Assembly: GCA_905116865.2 (NCBI GenBank)
Contig: CAJHNH020002035.1
Location: 503,501 to 567,500 of the forward strand
Source of the DNA: Candidula unifasciata
Taxonomy: Eukaryota > Mollusca > Gastropoda > Stylommatophora > Geomitridae
Direction of reading: 5' to 3'
DNA length: 64,000 bases
The notes beneath the pieces are model-generated. The model saw nothing but the letters and a program-made list of their open reading frames with translations, did no database searches and was not told where the DNA came from. Positions 11,001 to 56,989 of this stretch are shown one piece after another. The position numbers and the translations under genes were made by a program. The first letter of the stretch is position 1. Every line of letters begins with the position of its first letter.

Positions 11001-11790
11001 TATATGTACAGTAGCCTGAAATCGTGGAAATGAATCCTTTACTTATGTTGCATTAAATATCATATGATGCCATCTGCTGCTGCTTTCATCTTAAGACCAG
11101 TTAACAGCCAATAAATGCTGTTAGTCGGTGATGTCCAGACAAGTATGTGTATCTACACTGTGGTAGGCATTTATCCCCACCAAAAGCCGGTCTAAATGGA
11201 CTCTAGGCACGGTCACTGTTCTGAGTCGTGGAAAATTTGTTGCTTATGCCAGACGGTGGCCATTGCATTTTTGCTTCATTTGTAAACTGAAACAATATAG
11301 TTTCGTCGCCCAGCTTCTGAGTTGAGTGCATGGTGTGATACTTTGAGCTGCGGAATTCATTTAGAATGTTTTTCAACTGTGACCAAGATTACCAAGATGT
11401 ACGTGTCAAAGTTCATGGTTGAAGGAGATTTCCGCTTCAATGTCGTTCCGTAATAAAAAAAGAGTTTTCATCTACATCCCCAGTCTCTGTAATCGTTTAT
11501 ATTTATTCAGCGGATCAGCATCATCGCACACGAGTTTAACCCATACGTGCTTCGTTCTTCTTCTAACTCGAGCCTGTGTCTGAGGTTTATTAGCGCAGTG
11601 CACGAACTCTGATGCGCCGGCGAGGATCCTAAAATACTTTGTGTAGTTTTTTAACTCCTTATTTTGTCTGGGCAGCGACGTTAGGCTACTTACTCTTTTG
11701 ATTTCCAGCTGCCAAGAGATTTTTTACGTGCGCAACAATACACAATGGCGTCCGCTCTTACTACCAGAGACCGAGGAAATTACTAGAAGT
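11000..11790. other. Intergenic, unresolved
   Basis: Contains a second piece resembling a LINE or SINE tail (agcccgttgg-like segments), but no gene or clear repeat boundary. Confidence 0.3.
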
Positions 11791-11885
11791 CCACGTGAAA
11801 AAATTCCAACCTTCACTGGGGTTTGAACCCAGGACCTCTAGCACTCAAGGCAGACACCATGCCTCGAGACCACGCAGCGGGCGGC
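11790..11885 (-). repeat. tRNA-related SINE-C head
   Basis: Reverse complement reads gtggtctcgaggcatggtg ... ggtcctgggttcaaacccca, i.e. A-box-like and B-box-like sequences. A related copy lies at 20410-20505 and shares ctagaagt..acgtgaaaaattcca. Either could be mistaken for a tRNA gene, but no cloverleaf forms. Confidence 0.55.
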
Positions 11886-12030
11886 GTGGAGCGGGGCTAA
11901 ACTAGATGACTGGGACTTTTCTGCCTAGCTGTGTGGGAAATACTTTCTGCGGTGGCAGCAGAAGTCCGCAGTTTACATGTGGCTAAGACCCTGTTAGGGT
12001 GTGTTTTTTGGCCGCCATAATATGTGTGTC
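11885..12030. mobile_element. hAT-type MITE, partial copy 4
   Basis: Retains gcggggctaaactagatg, a gaaatact..ctgcggtggc block, acatgtggctaagaccctgttaggg and a gcc end, matching one arm of the foldback MITE family. The other arm and TSD are absent. Confidence 0.65.
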
Positions 12031-12119
12031 TATCTGGCCGGCTAGGTCGTGTCCTCTCATTGTGCAGGTTTAGATCTGTCATCTCCTTCTGTGAATTTGA
12101 GGCTTCAGCCCCACTGAAC

Positions 12120-12835
12120 TGGGGCGACAAGCCCTCACTATAAGAAGACTGGTAAACAAACATCGAACTTGGGTGAGTCGTGCTCACTACATGAAGACTG
12201 GTGAACCAGCAATGAACTAGGTCGAGCAGTGCTCACTAAAGAAGGCGGGTGAGCAAACATCGAATTGGGGCGAGTAGTGATCACTACAGGAATACGGGTG
12301 AACTACATCGAACTTGGGCGAGCAGCTGCTCACTACAGGAAGGTTGGTGAACGAACATCGAACTGGGGCGAACAGTGCTCACTACAGGAAGGTTGGTGAA
12401 CGAACATCGAACTGGGGCGAACAGTGCTCACTACAGGAAGGTTGGTGAACGAACATCGAACATGGGCGAGTAGTGCTCAGTATAAGAAGACATGTGAACG
12501 AACATCAAACTTGGGCGAGCAGTTGCCCAGTACAAAAAGGCTGGTGAACAAACATCGAACTTGGGCGAGTAGTGCTCACTACAGGAAGGTTGGCGAAGGA
12601 ACATCGAACTTGGGCGAGTAGTGCTCACTACAGGAAGACTGGTAAACCAGCAATGAACTGGGGCGAGCAGTGCTCACTACACGAGGACTAAAAAACGAAC
12701 ATCGAACTAGAGCGGGCAGTACTCACTACAAGAAGACTAGCGAACGAACATCCCACTGGGGCAAGCAGTGCTCACTACAAGAAGGCTGGTGAACGAACAT
12801 CGAACTGGAGCGAGCAGTGCTTACTACAAGAAGGC
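12120..12835. repeat. 49-bp minisatellite, array A (about 14-15 units)
   Basis: The unit contains gaacgaacatcgaactgggg, then cgaacagtgctcactacagg, then aaggttggt. The array begins the first copy of a 2.1-kb tandem duplication. Confidence 0.95.
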
Positions 12836-13029
12836 AACCTAACAGAAATAAACACCAGCTTGTACAATACATTGGGGAAAAAGCGCATAAACGATCCATA
12901 CATCTTCCCCCTGCCCACCCTACCCCAACACCTAGCTGAGGCGAATGGTCGAAGAGAAGAAGAAGATTAAAAAGAAGAAGGAGGAGTTGGAAGAAAAAGA
13001 AGAAGAAGAAGAAGAAAATCTTTGCTACG

Positions 13030-13580
13030 TAAAGTATTTTATTTAATATACATGTTATCCTTGTAAAGATTGAACAGCCTTAAAAGTCTATGGTTAAGCA
13101 CCAGCAAGGAGATAAAAATTAGAATTTTGAGAGCATGCATCTTCCCTGTGGCTACATGTGGATGTGGATGTGAATCGTGGACTATCTGTCAGCCCTTAAG
13201 AAAGAGAATAGGGTCTTTTGAGCTGAAATGCTATAGAAAGATTCTCATAATATCTTGGACAAAGAAGATGAGAAATATTGACATCTTAAAAGATCTGAAC
13301 ATCAAGGAAGATTGGCTAATAAACAGCATCCTGTCTCGGAAGCTGAACTATTTTGGTCATATCAAGCGCCACGACGGATTGGAAAAAAAAATTATAGCAG
13401 AAGGCACGGTACCAGGAAGGAGGGGCAGGGGCCGACCGACACAAAGATGGGCACAGGATATAAGTGACTCCTTTAGCGTGAAAGTGCATGAGGCGGGAGA
13501 ATTGGCGAGAGACCGATTTCTTTCAGGCAGACTGTGATGAGATCGACGTTCATCAAAGGACCTGCTACACGATGATGATG
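13030..13580 (+). pseudogene. LINE A relic (copy 1 of duplication)
   Basis: Encodes RACIFPVATCGCG, then LRKRIGSFELKCYRKIL, WTKKMRNIDILKDLNIKEDW, LSRKLNYFGHIKRHDGLEK and GRRGRGRPTQRWAQDISDS. This is the RT C-terminal domain of a non-LTR retrotransposon, ending in gatgatgatg. Confidence 0.85.
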
Positions 13581-13804
13581 ATGTTGTCCTTGTAGAAGTT
13601 TCAGCTCAGGCTATCTTTCAGCGCACTGTCGAAGTATGGGAAATATTATTACACAACTAAATTTTAAAGTATTCTTTTAATTATAAGGCTGAATCCAATT
13701 GGTTGTAATATAATTTCTTTGTGTGTTTTGAAAATTAAGCAATTGTTGCTTGATTTTCATCTGTTACGTTACACTGAGAAATGTACGAACAGTTGATCAG
13801 ACTG

Positions 13805-13877
<73 letters not shown>

Positions 13878-14046
13878 TTCTCTGTCTCTCTCTATCTCCT
13901 TTCTCTCTTTCTTTCTCTTTCTCTCTCTTTCTCTCTCCTTTCTTCCTGTCTCTTTCTTTCTCTTTCTCCTTTCTCTCTCTTTCTCTCTCTCCTTTCTTCC
14001 TGTCTCTTTCTCTTCTCTCTCTCTCTCCCTCTCTCTCTCTCTCTCT
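13805..14046. repeat. (CT)n microsatellite, copy 1
   Basis: An uninterrupted ct run followed by ct/ctttct mixed pyrimidine tract. Mirror-symmetric polypurine/polypyrimidine DNA of this kind can form triplexes. Confidence 0.97.
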
Positions 14047-14189
14047 TACTACTACTGCTGTTTGTTTTGTTTTTATTCAATGCTTCCCAGCTACGCTCAT
14101 TTTGGGAAACACTGATTTGAATGTTCCCCTATTTATTCTAACTACTCTTCTACGATCCCTATATACACGTTACACACCGCAGTTGAATT

Positions 14190-14915
14190 GGAATCATCGA
14201 ACTGGGGCGAGTCGTGCTCACTAATGAAGACTGGTGAACCATCAATGAACTGGGGCGAGTCGTGCTCACTAATGAAGACTGGTGAACCAGCAATGAACTG
14301 GGGCGAGCAGTTGCTCACTACAGGAAGGTTGGTGAACGAACATCGAACTGGGGCGAACAGTGCTCACTACAGGAAGGTTAGTGAACGAACATCGAACTGG
14401 GGCGAACAGTGCTCACTACAGGAAGGTTGGTGAACGAACATCGAACTGGGGCGAACAGTGCTCACTACAGGAAGGTTGGTGAACGAACATCGAACTGGGG
14501 CGAACAGTGCTCACTACAGGAAGGTTGGTGAACGAACATCGAACATGGGCGAGTAGTGCTCAGTATAAGAAGACATGTGAACGAACATCAAACTTGGGCG
14601 AGCAGTTGCCCAGTACAAAAAGGCTGGTGAACGAACATCGAACTGGGGCCAGCAGTGCTCACTACAGGAAGGTTGGTGAAGGAACATCGAACTTGGGCGA
14701 GTAGTGCTAACTACAGGAAGACTGGTAAACCAGCAATGAACTGGGGCGAGCGGTGCTCACTACACGAGGACTAAAAAACGAACATCGAACTAGAGCGGGC
14801 AGTACTCACTACAAGAAGACTGGCGAACGAACATCCCACTGGGGCAAGCAGTGATCACTACAAGAAGGCTGGTGAACGAACATCGAACTGGAGTGAGCAG
14901 TGCTTACTACAAGAA
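14190..14915. repeat. 49-bp minisatellite, array B
   Basis: Same unit and same order of variant units as array A over much of its length (for example the cagtataagaagacatgtg and actaaaaaacgaacatcg variants), showing it arose by block duplication, not by independent expansion. Confidence 0.95.
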
Positions 14916-15035
14916 GGCAACCTAACAGAAATAAACACCAGCTTGTACAATGCATTGGGAAAAAAGCGCATAAACGATCCTTACATCTTCCCCCTTCCCC
15001 ACCCTACCCCAACACCTTGCTGAGGTAAATGGTTA

Positions 15036-15146
15036 AGAGAAGAAGAAGAAAGAAGAAGAAGAAGAAGAAGAAGAAGAAGAAGAAGAAGGAGGAGGAGAAG
15101 GAGAAGAAGAAGAAGAGGAGGAAAAAGAGGAAGAAGAAGAAGAAAA
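15036..15146. repeat. (GAA)n/(GAG)n tract
   Basis: Purine-rich triplet tract in duplication copy 2, longer than its counterpart at 12955-13018. Confidence 0.95.
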
Positions 15147-15164
15147 TTGTTGCTAAGGAAAGTA

Positions 15165-15690
15165 TCTTATTTAATATACATGTTGTCCTTGTAAAGATTG
15201 AACAGCCTCAAAAGACTATGGTTAAGCACCAGCAAGGAGATACAAATTAGAATTTTGAGAGCATACATCTTCCCTGTGGCTACATGCGGATGTGAGTCGT
15301 GGACTATCTGTCAGCCATTAAGAAAGAGAATAGGGGCTTTTGAACTGAAATGCTATAGAAAGATTCTCAGAATATCTTGGACAAAGAAGATGAGAAATAT
15401 TGACATCTGAACATCAAGGAAGATTGGCTAATAAACAGCATCCTGTCTCGGAAGCTGTAATATTTTGGTCACATCAATATTCACGACGGATTGGAAAAAA
15501 ATTATAGCAGAAGGCATGGTACCAGGAAAGAGGGGCAGGGGCCGACCGACACGAAGATGGGCACAGGATATAAGTGACTCCTTTAGCGTGAAAGTGCATG
15601 AGGCAGGAGAATTGGCGAGAGACCGAGTTTATTTCAGGCAGACTGTGATGAGATCGACGCTTCTCAAAAAAACCTGCTACAGGATGATGA
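15165..15690 (+). pseudogene. LINE A relic (copy 2 of duplication)
   Basis: Same protein blocks as the copy at 13030, with a small deletion after MRNIDI and a frameshift near GHI. Confidence 0.85.
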
Positions 15691-15846
15691 TGATGTTGTC
15701 CTTGTAGAAGTTTCAGCTCAGGCTATCTTTCAGCGCATTGTCGAAGTATGAGAATATTAGTAAACAATTAAATTTTAACGCATTCTTTTAATTATAAGGC
15801 TGAATCTGATTGGTTGTAATATAATTTCTTTGTGTGTTTTCAAAAT

Positions 15847-15849
<3 letters not shown>

Positions 15850-15925
<76 letters not shown>

Positions 15926-15960
15926 AAAAAATTGATCTATCTTCTTTCTCTCTTCTCTCC

Positions 15961-16031
<71 letters not shown>

Positions 16032-16166
16032 CTCTCTGTCTTTCTATCTCCTTTCTCTCTTTCTCTTTATCTCCTTTCTCTCTCTCTGTCTCTCTCCTTT
16101 CTCTCTTTCTTTCTCTCTCTCCTTTCTCTCTCTCCTGTCTCTCTGTGTGTGTGTGTCTCTCTCTCT

Positions 16167-16199
<33 letters not shown>

Positions 16200-16200
16200 A
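15850..16200. repeat. (CT)n microsatellite, copy 2
   Basis: Two long pure ct runs separated by a short ctaaaaaaattgatct interruption. Confidence 0.97.
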
Positions 16201-16524
16201 CTACTGCTGCTGTTTGTTTTGTTTTCATTCAATGCTTCCCAGCTGCGTTTATTTTGGTAAATTCTGGTTTCAATGTTCCCCTATTAATTCTAACTACTCT
16301 TCTACGATCCCTATATACACCGAATGCTTTTTTGCTGGACTAGAAATGCCACACACACACACACGCGCGCGCGCGCAGGTTCTTATGAATTTGTTATTCT
16401 TTTCAAATAACTTTTTGAGTATATGTACAACCAACTGTAGTTTCATCAGTGGCCTCAAACTTTTTTATATTATCTTGTGCATATTACCAGTCAATGAGAA
16501 CAGTTTGTTATAACCATGTTGATA

Positions 16525-18178
16525 TGGTGTAGCGGGGAGCCACTAGGGTGTAGCGGGGAACCACTAGGGTGTAGCGGGGAGCCAATAGGTTGTAGTGGGG
16601 AGCCAATAGGGTGTAGCGGCTTGCCACTAGGGTGTAGCGGGGAGCCAATAGGGTGTAGCGGGGAGCCACTAGGTTGTAGCGGGGAGCCACTAGGGTGTAG
16701 CGGGGAACCACTAGGGTGTAGCGGGGAGCCACTAGGGTGTAGCGGGGAACCACTAGGGTGTAGTGTAGCGGGGAACCACTAGGGTGTAGCGGGGAGCAAC
16801 TAGGGTGTAGCGGGGTGCCAATAGGGTGTAGCGGGGAGCCACTAGGTTGTAGCGGGGAGCCAATAGGGTGTAGCGGGGAGCCACTAGGGTGTAGCGGGGA
16901 ACCACTAGGTTGTAGCGGGGAACCACTAGGGTGTAGCGGGGAACCACTAGGGTGTAGCGGGGAACCACTAGGGTGTAGCGGGGAACCACTAGGGTGTAGC
17001 GGGGAGCCAATAGGTTGTAGCGGGGAGCCAATAGGTTGTAGCGGGGAGCCAATAGGTTGTAGCGGGGAGCCAATAGGTTGTAGCGGGGAGCCACTAGGGT
17101 GTAGCGGGGAGCCACTAGGGTGTAGCGGGGAGCCACTAGGGTGTAGCGGGGAACCACTAGGGTGTAGCGGGGAACCACTAGGGTGTAGCGGGGAACCACT
17201 AGGTTGTAGCGGGGAACCACTAGGGTGTAGCGGGGAACCACTAGGGTGTAGCGGGGAGCCACTAGGGTGTAGCGGGGAGCCACTAGGGTGTAGCGGGGAG
17301 CCACTAGCGTGTAGCAGTGAGCCACTAGGTTGTAGCAGGGAGCCACTAGGGTGTAGCAGGGAGCCACTAGGGTGTAACGGGGAATCACTAGGGTGTAGCG
17401 GGGAGCCAATAGGTTGTAGCGGGGAGCCAATAGGTTGTAGCGGGGAGCCAATAGGTTGTAGCGGGGAGCCACTAGGGTGTAGCGGGGAGCCACTAGCGTG
17501 TAGCGGGGAGCCACTAGCGTGTAGCAGGGAGCCACTAGCGTGTAGCAGGGAGCCACTAGGGTGTAGCAGGGAGCCACTAGGGTGTAGCGGGGAACCACTA
17601 GGGTGTAGCGGGGAGCCAATAGGTTGTAGCGGGGAGCCAATAGGTTGTAGCGGGGAGCCAATAGGGTGTAGCGGGGAGCCACTAGGGTGTAGCGGGGAGC
17701 CACTAGGGTGTAGCGGGGAGCCACTAGGGTGTAGCGGGGAACCACTAGGGTGTAGCGGGGAACCACTAGGGTGTAGCAGTGAGCCACTAGGGTGTAGCAG
17801 GGAGCCACTAGGGTGTAGCAGGGAGCCACTAGGGTGTAGCAGGGAGCCACTAGGGTGTAACAGTGAGCCACTAGGGTGTAGCAGTGAGCCACTAGGGTGT
17901 AGCGGGGAGCCACTAGGTTGTAGCGGGGAGACACTAGGGTGTAGCGGGGAGCCACTAGGTTGTAGCGGGGAGCCACTAGGTTGTAGCGGGGAGCCACTAG
18001 GGTGTAGCGGGGAGCCACTAGGGTGTAGCGGGGAGCCACTAGGGTGTAGCGGGGAGCCACTAGGTTGTAGCGGGGAGCCACTAGGGTGTAGCGGGGAGCC
18101 ACTAGGTTGTAGCGGGGAGCCACTAGGGTGTAGCGGGGAGCCAATAGGTTGTAGCTGGGAGCCAATAGGGTGTAGCGG
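16525..18178. repeat. 21-bp minisatellite (about 79 units) derived from a SINE-A head
   Basis: The unit is tgtagcggggagccactagg plus g. Because 21 is a multiple of three, both strands are open for about 1.4-1.5 kb, encoding CSGEPLG or APRYTLV repeats. The last unit runs straight into ggctagacgctggcctgcg, the rest of a SINE-A head, showing the source of the unit. Main variants are ccaatagg against ccactagg and cagggag against cggggag. Confidence 0.97.
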
Positions 18179-18300
18179 CTAGACGCTGGCCTGCGAATCG
18201 GAAGGTCGTGGGTTCGGGTCCTGATGGAGTCAGCTTTTCTTTCCTTCCAAAAATTGACCCTGGCTGCCATTTTGACCCAACCTTGAGCTATTTAGATTGC
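18150..18300 (+). repeat. SINE-A copy whose head seeded the 21-bp array
   Basis: Reads ggtgtagcggctagacgctg, then cctgcgaatcggaaggtcgt and gggttcgggtcc. The A-box-like TGTAGCGGCTAG and B-box-like GGTTCGGGTCC match SINE-A copies at 28786 and 52925. The body continues with tggctgccattttgaccc. Confidence 0.8.
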
Positions 18301-18351
18301 CTCCCTAAACTTCTACACACAAGGTAGCTGAACAAGTATAGTCCTGGAAAC

Positions 18352-19096
18352 TAGGGCTGTACAGAATAGTGATAGAGCCATATAACACGACTGTTCTTAT
18401 CAACGTTTTATATATTTTGATCTTGGTGTTGCGAGACAGACACTTTAATAAACCTGTAATAAGGCCTCAACTCTTTTATTTCTGCTTCAAGTTTCAGAGC
18501 CATATAAAACGACTGGTCCTATCAACGTTTTATATATTTTGATCTTGGTGTTGCGAGACAGACACTTTGACTTTAGCAGATGTTGAAGGGCATAGTATAC
18601 TTTATATCTAGATAAGATTGTATTTTAGATTGTATTTCTTCTCTCAGCATGTTGGAACAGTTGAAGTTTGCACCCAATTACTTATATGTTTCCGTTCGTT
18701 TGATTTTCATATTATCGACGTGTATGTGGCCTGAGTTTATATTCTTTCCATGTCTAGTTAGTATTCGTACAGAATAGTAAACATTTAAAAGCATTTTATG
18801 TTTTTCATCCTTCAGTCAGTCTGTGGTAACTAATAACTAGGAATGAAAGAATCCTAAGTATTATAACAAGTAACTAAACTTGGAAATTGTCACTGACAGC
18901 TTAGTTAATGCAGGAAAGATGCATTAGCTTTCAACAAAACCAATCGTTCCATGTTGTCAGGATTAAGCTGTGTATGCCGAAGCGGGTGAAAGGTAACTTC
19001 TATTCGTATTCGGCCCGACCACAACTATTCGGCCGAATACCGAATAGTCAATAGGTCCACTTTTCGGCCCTGAAGCGAATATTCGGTACAGCCCTA
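18352..19096. mobile_element. CCGAATA-type element, copy with LINE insert
   Basis: The ends TAGGGCTGTAC (18352-18362) and GTACAGCCCTA (19086-19096) are exact inverted repeats. The right half matches 10537-10858 closely. It carries the same LINE C fragment, here with an internal tandem duplication. It abuts a LINE A relic on the right. Confidence 0.75.
18390..18765 (-). pseudogene. LINE C fragment with internal 2x duplication
   Basis: The segment gccatataa..acgactg to gagacagacacttt occurs twice (about 18375-18450 and 18496-18570). It is homologous to 10236-10536. Confidence 0.7.
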
Positions 19097-19290
19097 CTTT
19101 CTATAGCATTTCAGCTCAAAAGCCCCTATTCTCTTTCTTAAGGACTGGGAGATAGTCCTTGACTCACATCCGTATGTAGCCACAGGAAAGATGCATGCTC
19201 CTCGCTGGAGCTCCCCATAAAATACTTTCTTCAAGAGGCAGTAGTCAGGCATGCGAATTAGGTCACGCCATTGATAATTGTTCACTATCG
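19095..19290 (-). pseudogene. LINE A fragment
   Basis: The minus strand encodes RKRIGAFELKCYRK and CIFPVATYGCESRTI. It ends precisely where the CCGAATA-type element begins, at the codons for YRK. Confidence 0.75.
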
Positions 19291-19439
19291 TGTGGATGCT
19301 AGACAGGTTTGACCTATCAAGAACCCCAGTATTTGAGATCTATAATGTCCGGAGCTTTTAATGCTTCTAAGACGCAAAAAAGGGGGTAGGGGTGTGATGC
19401 ACACAAATCGTTTAGTGCCTGGGGCATGGCGCGGTGATT

Positions 19440-19720
19440 TCAGTCACAGGCGTGAGCTAAAGTTAAGTCCAACGTGATGTGTATAAGGAGATACTCCGTA
19501 CGTCACTCGGGCGCCAGTCCCGCTCTGTTCTGGTTTTACGGAACCTCACGCAAGACTCCTGCAGCACGTCCTCGTCGTGCGCCACGGATAATGTCTCAAA
19601 TTATTAGCATTATTAGAGGTAAAGTTAAGTCCAACGTGATGTGTATAAGGAGATACTCCGTACGTCACTCGGGCGCCACGGATAATGTCTCAAATGAGCA
19701 TTATTAGGGCTGTCATGGGA
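19440..19720 (+). repeat. LINE-related segment with tandem duplication
   Basis: The block gttaagtccaacgtgatgtg, taaggagatactccgtacgt, cactcgggcgcca occurs twice (about 19463-19515 and 19624-19676). A diverged homologue is at 24390-24560, just upstream of an RNase H relic, so it belongs to that LINE. Confidence 0.6.
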
Positions 19721-20410
19721 TCTCGAGTTTGGCGGCCCCCAGATGTGTAATGTCCTTGTGGCTCACATCAGCCCGCCCCCAAACGCATTGGTGAAAAAGC
19801 TTATTAAACTCATTAGAAACATGAGAAAAGTGCTTGCTAAATGTACAACTTAAATGACAACCCTCGGTTAAAAGTGTGTGGGGTGAAGAGAACTTTGTAC
19901 TGCTGAGACTAAACCCTTGATTTACCCTCAGCACAGACGAGTAACATCTCCTGTGGGTGGCGCCTCGCAGCAAGATTCTACCCATGTACATCCCCTGTCA
20001 ACCCTCAGTGTCGTCGCTACCGCGCTTAGGTACACCATGACAGCAACCATCCATCAGCTGGTTAGGCCCAAATGTCCGACAAAAATAGATCCTACGACAC
20101 ACGAGCAAACTCAAAATCGGACCATCATAAATTTGATTAGGAAAAGTCCAAATGTCCACATCCCGAGATCCCACTCGCCCGAATGTTGGGACCAAACAGA
20201 TAAAGACATGCCTGACTCAGGATTCTCCATTCTTTCGTGCTAACAGTGCATTAAAGATGACAGTCGTGCAATGAAAAAGATTCTACCTATTCGTGTGGTC
20301 ACAAAAGTCCAGAAACCACGGGCTGATCCCCGCTGATCTCCGGAGGGCGCAGCCCGTGTCGAGCAGGAAGCCTAATACAGTTGTGAGGATAAGCAGAGAC
20401 CGGGGAAAAT
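19720..20410. other. Intergenic, unresolved
   Basis: No supported gene. Short open stretches are unconvincing; the composition suggests further LINE debris. Confidence 0.3.
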
Positions 20411-20510
20411 GACTAGAAGTAAACGTGAAAAATTCCAGCCTTCACCAGGGAATGAACCCGGGACCTCCAGCACTGGAGGTAGAATCTTCCAGACAACTCA
20501 GCCCCCACCT
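20410..20510 (-). repeat. tRNA-related SINE-C head, second copy
   Basis: Shares ctagaagt, acgtgaaaaattcca and the gaacccgggacctccagcac arrangement (B box on the minus strand) with 11790-11885. Confidence 0.55.
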
Positions 20511-20529
20511 AAGGGTCTTCTTACTCCTT

Positions 20530-20600
20530 GGATCACCATCATCATGTAGCAGGTCCTTTGGAGAACGGCGCTCCCAATTCAGCTTGCCTGAGAAAAAAAA
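20530..20600 (-). pseudogene. LINE A 3' tail fragment
   Basis: Contains atcatcatgtagcaggtcct and ttggagaacggcgctc, matching the LINE A 3' end at 9773 and 45414. Confidence 0.6.
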
Positions 20601-20689
20601 AAAAAAAAAAACGTCCGTCTTTTGGCAGCTAGCCCATCTCACACACTTTCCTGCTCAATGTGTCTATTTTGTAACACCTGGATAATCCC

Positions 20690-20984
20690 ACAATTAAGGC
20701 CGTTTAATAGACCTAAGCCCATGATGCAACATAATTGCTGATTCTGCTCACTGCCAATACAAAATATTCAACGTGAACACACAAAACAATACACAAATAC
20801 TTTATCACACTTGAATATTAATATTTGCCACATGTTTATTACCTAAAATTGTCAATAAATGTGGTATTTATGCATGTTTTTAATTATCTTAACAATAAAT
20901 AAATAATTAACAATCAATAATTGTAAACACAGTCTCGCGTGAATTCCGGTTATGTTTTCATGAACAGCTGTAAACATTGAATAA
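20690..20984 (+). promoter_or_regulatory. Probable OS9 promoter / 5' UTR region
   Basis: The 295 bp before the OS9 start codon is free of recognised repeats and AT-rich. No TATA box or ER-stress element of canonical form (CCAAT-N9-CCACG) was seen. This is placement by position only. Confidence 0.35.
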
Positions 20985-55563
<34,579 letters not shown>

Positions 55564-56560
55564 ACAGGATACAACCAGTGCAGATATTTTCTAGTTTCTG
55601 TGGAATTGTTATGCACTGTGGAGGTTGTTTTATGTTTTTCTGGTTTAAATCCATGGCTTGCTGTAAAGCACGCCTGATTTGTCATTGTTTCTAGTGTTTG
55701 GATTTTTATTTTCATTTTGTTTTGTTGAATGAACTTTTACCATCATTGTAATAAGTAGAACTGAGGTAGTTACTGGTGGTTAGATCTCCTGGGCCATCCA
55801 TGACGTTTTAAAATCAAATATGAGTGTCTGTCTACCTGTCTATTTGTGTGTCTGGCTCTTTGTATATCTCTCTGTCTGCCAATTAGTCTTTCTGTTTGTC
55901 TGTCTGCCTATGAGGATTTGAAGAAGCATCTGGTTTGAACTTCGAGGTTTACTAATAGATGCCTGTTTGCCTGTCCGTCTGTCTGTCAGTTCACCTATCA
56001 ATCTTTTAGCCTGTCTGTCCGTCTGTATTTGTATAATTTCATTATAAATGTGTGCGGTGACCGGGTGACAAACTCCTTGTGGTCTGAGTTCATGCTCAGG
56101 AGGCGGCAGAAAATTCATATATTTCCTAGATTCATACTATCTGTCTTAGAATCAAGGCTGAGGGGTTGCAATATCCATAGTACTGAGCCAAAGGTTTTAC
56201 AACTCATAGTTTCTGGAATCCCCCTCACCCCCCTGAATTTTTTGTGTGTGCCTGACTGCCTTCTACATATTTGTTTGTCTGTTTCCCTGGCATTCTGTCA
56301 ACCTATTCGTCTGCCTGTACTTTATCATTTTAATGAAAGGCCAAGAAAAAAAGATCTGTTGTGCCATACTATTTTATAATCAAAGATAATGTATGTCTGT
56401 CTTACTCTCAGCTTATCGGTCTGTCAACCGGTCTGCCATCCAGTCAATGAGGGTAATCTTTTCTGTCACTTCCTGTTATCTTTTCTATCACTTCCTGTCA
56501 TCTTTCACTTCCTGACATCTTTTCTGTCACTTCCTGTCATCTTTTCTTTCACTTCCTGAC
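55564..56560 (+). other. OS9 3' UTR region (extent uncertain)
   Basis: No coding potential. Contains a (TGTC)n-like stretch near 55825-56030 and ctttct-gtcacttcctgtcat repeats at 56455-56580. No convincing poly(A) signal close to the stop was seen. Confidence 0.45.
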
Positions 56561-56634
56561 ATCTTTTCTGTCACTTGCTGTCTTCTTCTTCCTCTTCTTC
56601 TTCTTCTTCTTTTTCTTCTTCTTCTGCTGGTGCT

Positions 56635-56882
56635 GCCTCTGCTCCTCCTTCTTGTTGGCATTTATCAACTGTAAACTCTGGCTGAAAGATCTGGCCTTTC
56701 GCTCCACTTCTGATTTGCAGATCTGGCTTATTTATATACAGACCTCTGGTTCCTCGTCTGTCAGACGGGTGCACTCCGATTTCTAAGGAAACCCTTAATT
56801 AGTAAACTCTAACAACATACGTGTTAGGAGGCGGTGAGGTATTCCCCCCCCCCCCCCCCCCCCTTCAGAACCCCTACGGGGA
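56635..56882 (+). repeat. R1 copy with expanded C run
   Basis: Follows a (CTT)n tract; C run of about 21 at 56844-56864 replaces the short internal run, then ttcagaacccctacgggg. Confidence 0.8.
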
Positions 56883-56989
56883 ACTTCCTGTCAAGCATTA
56901 TGTGCATAAAAAACAGTATAACCTATTTTTTTTCCTCTTATTCCCTACTTGTCTTACTCCACTCAGTGATATGCAGTCTGATATAATTA

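Larger units (their letters stand above)
12120..16330. repeat. Tandem duplication of a 2.1-kb composite block
   Basis: Copy 1 is about 12120-14170 and copy 2 about 14185-16325. Each contains, in order: the 49-bp minisatellite, the caacctaacagaaataaaca spacer, a (GAA)n tract, a LINE A fragment, the ttcagctcaggctatctttc segment, a long (CT)n tract and the ttcaatgcttcccagct end. Corresponding points are offset by about 2129-2152 bp. Confidence 0.92.

Noticed and set aside
12120..14915. CRISPR-like regularly spaced repeats
   Set aside because: The 49-bp units are contiguous with no unique spacers, and the genome is eukaryotic.
13750..16513. Leu/Ser-rich and Arg/Glu-rich proteins
   Set aside because: (CT)n microsatellites read on either strand.
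16753..18270. 505-codon open frame (APRYTLV repeats) and the opposite 455-codon frame (CSGEPLG repeats)
   Set aside because: They are the translation of a 21-bp minisatellite in a multiple-of-three period; both strands are equally open and the array comes from a SINE head.
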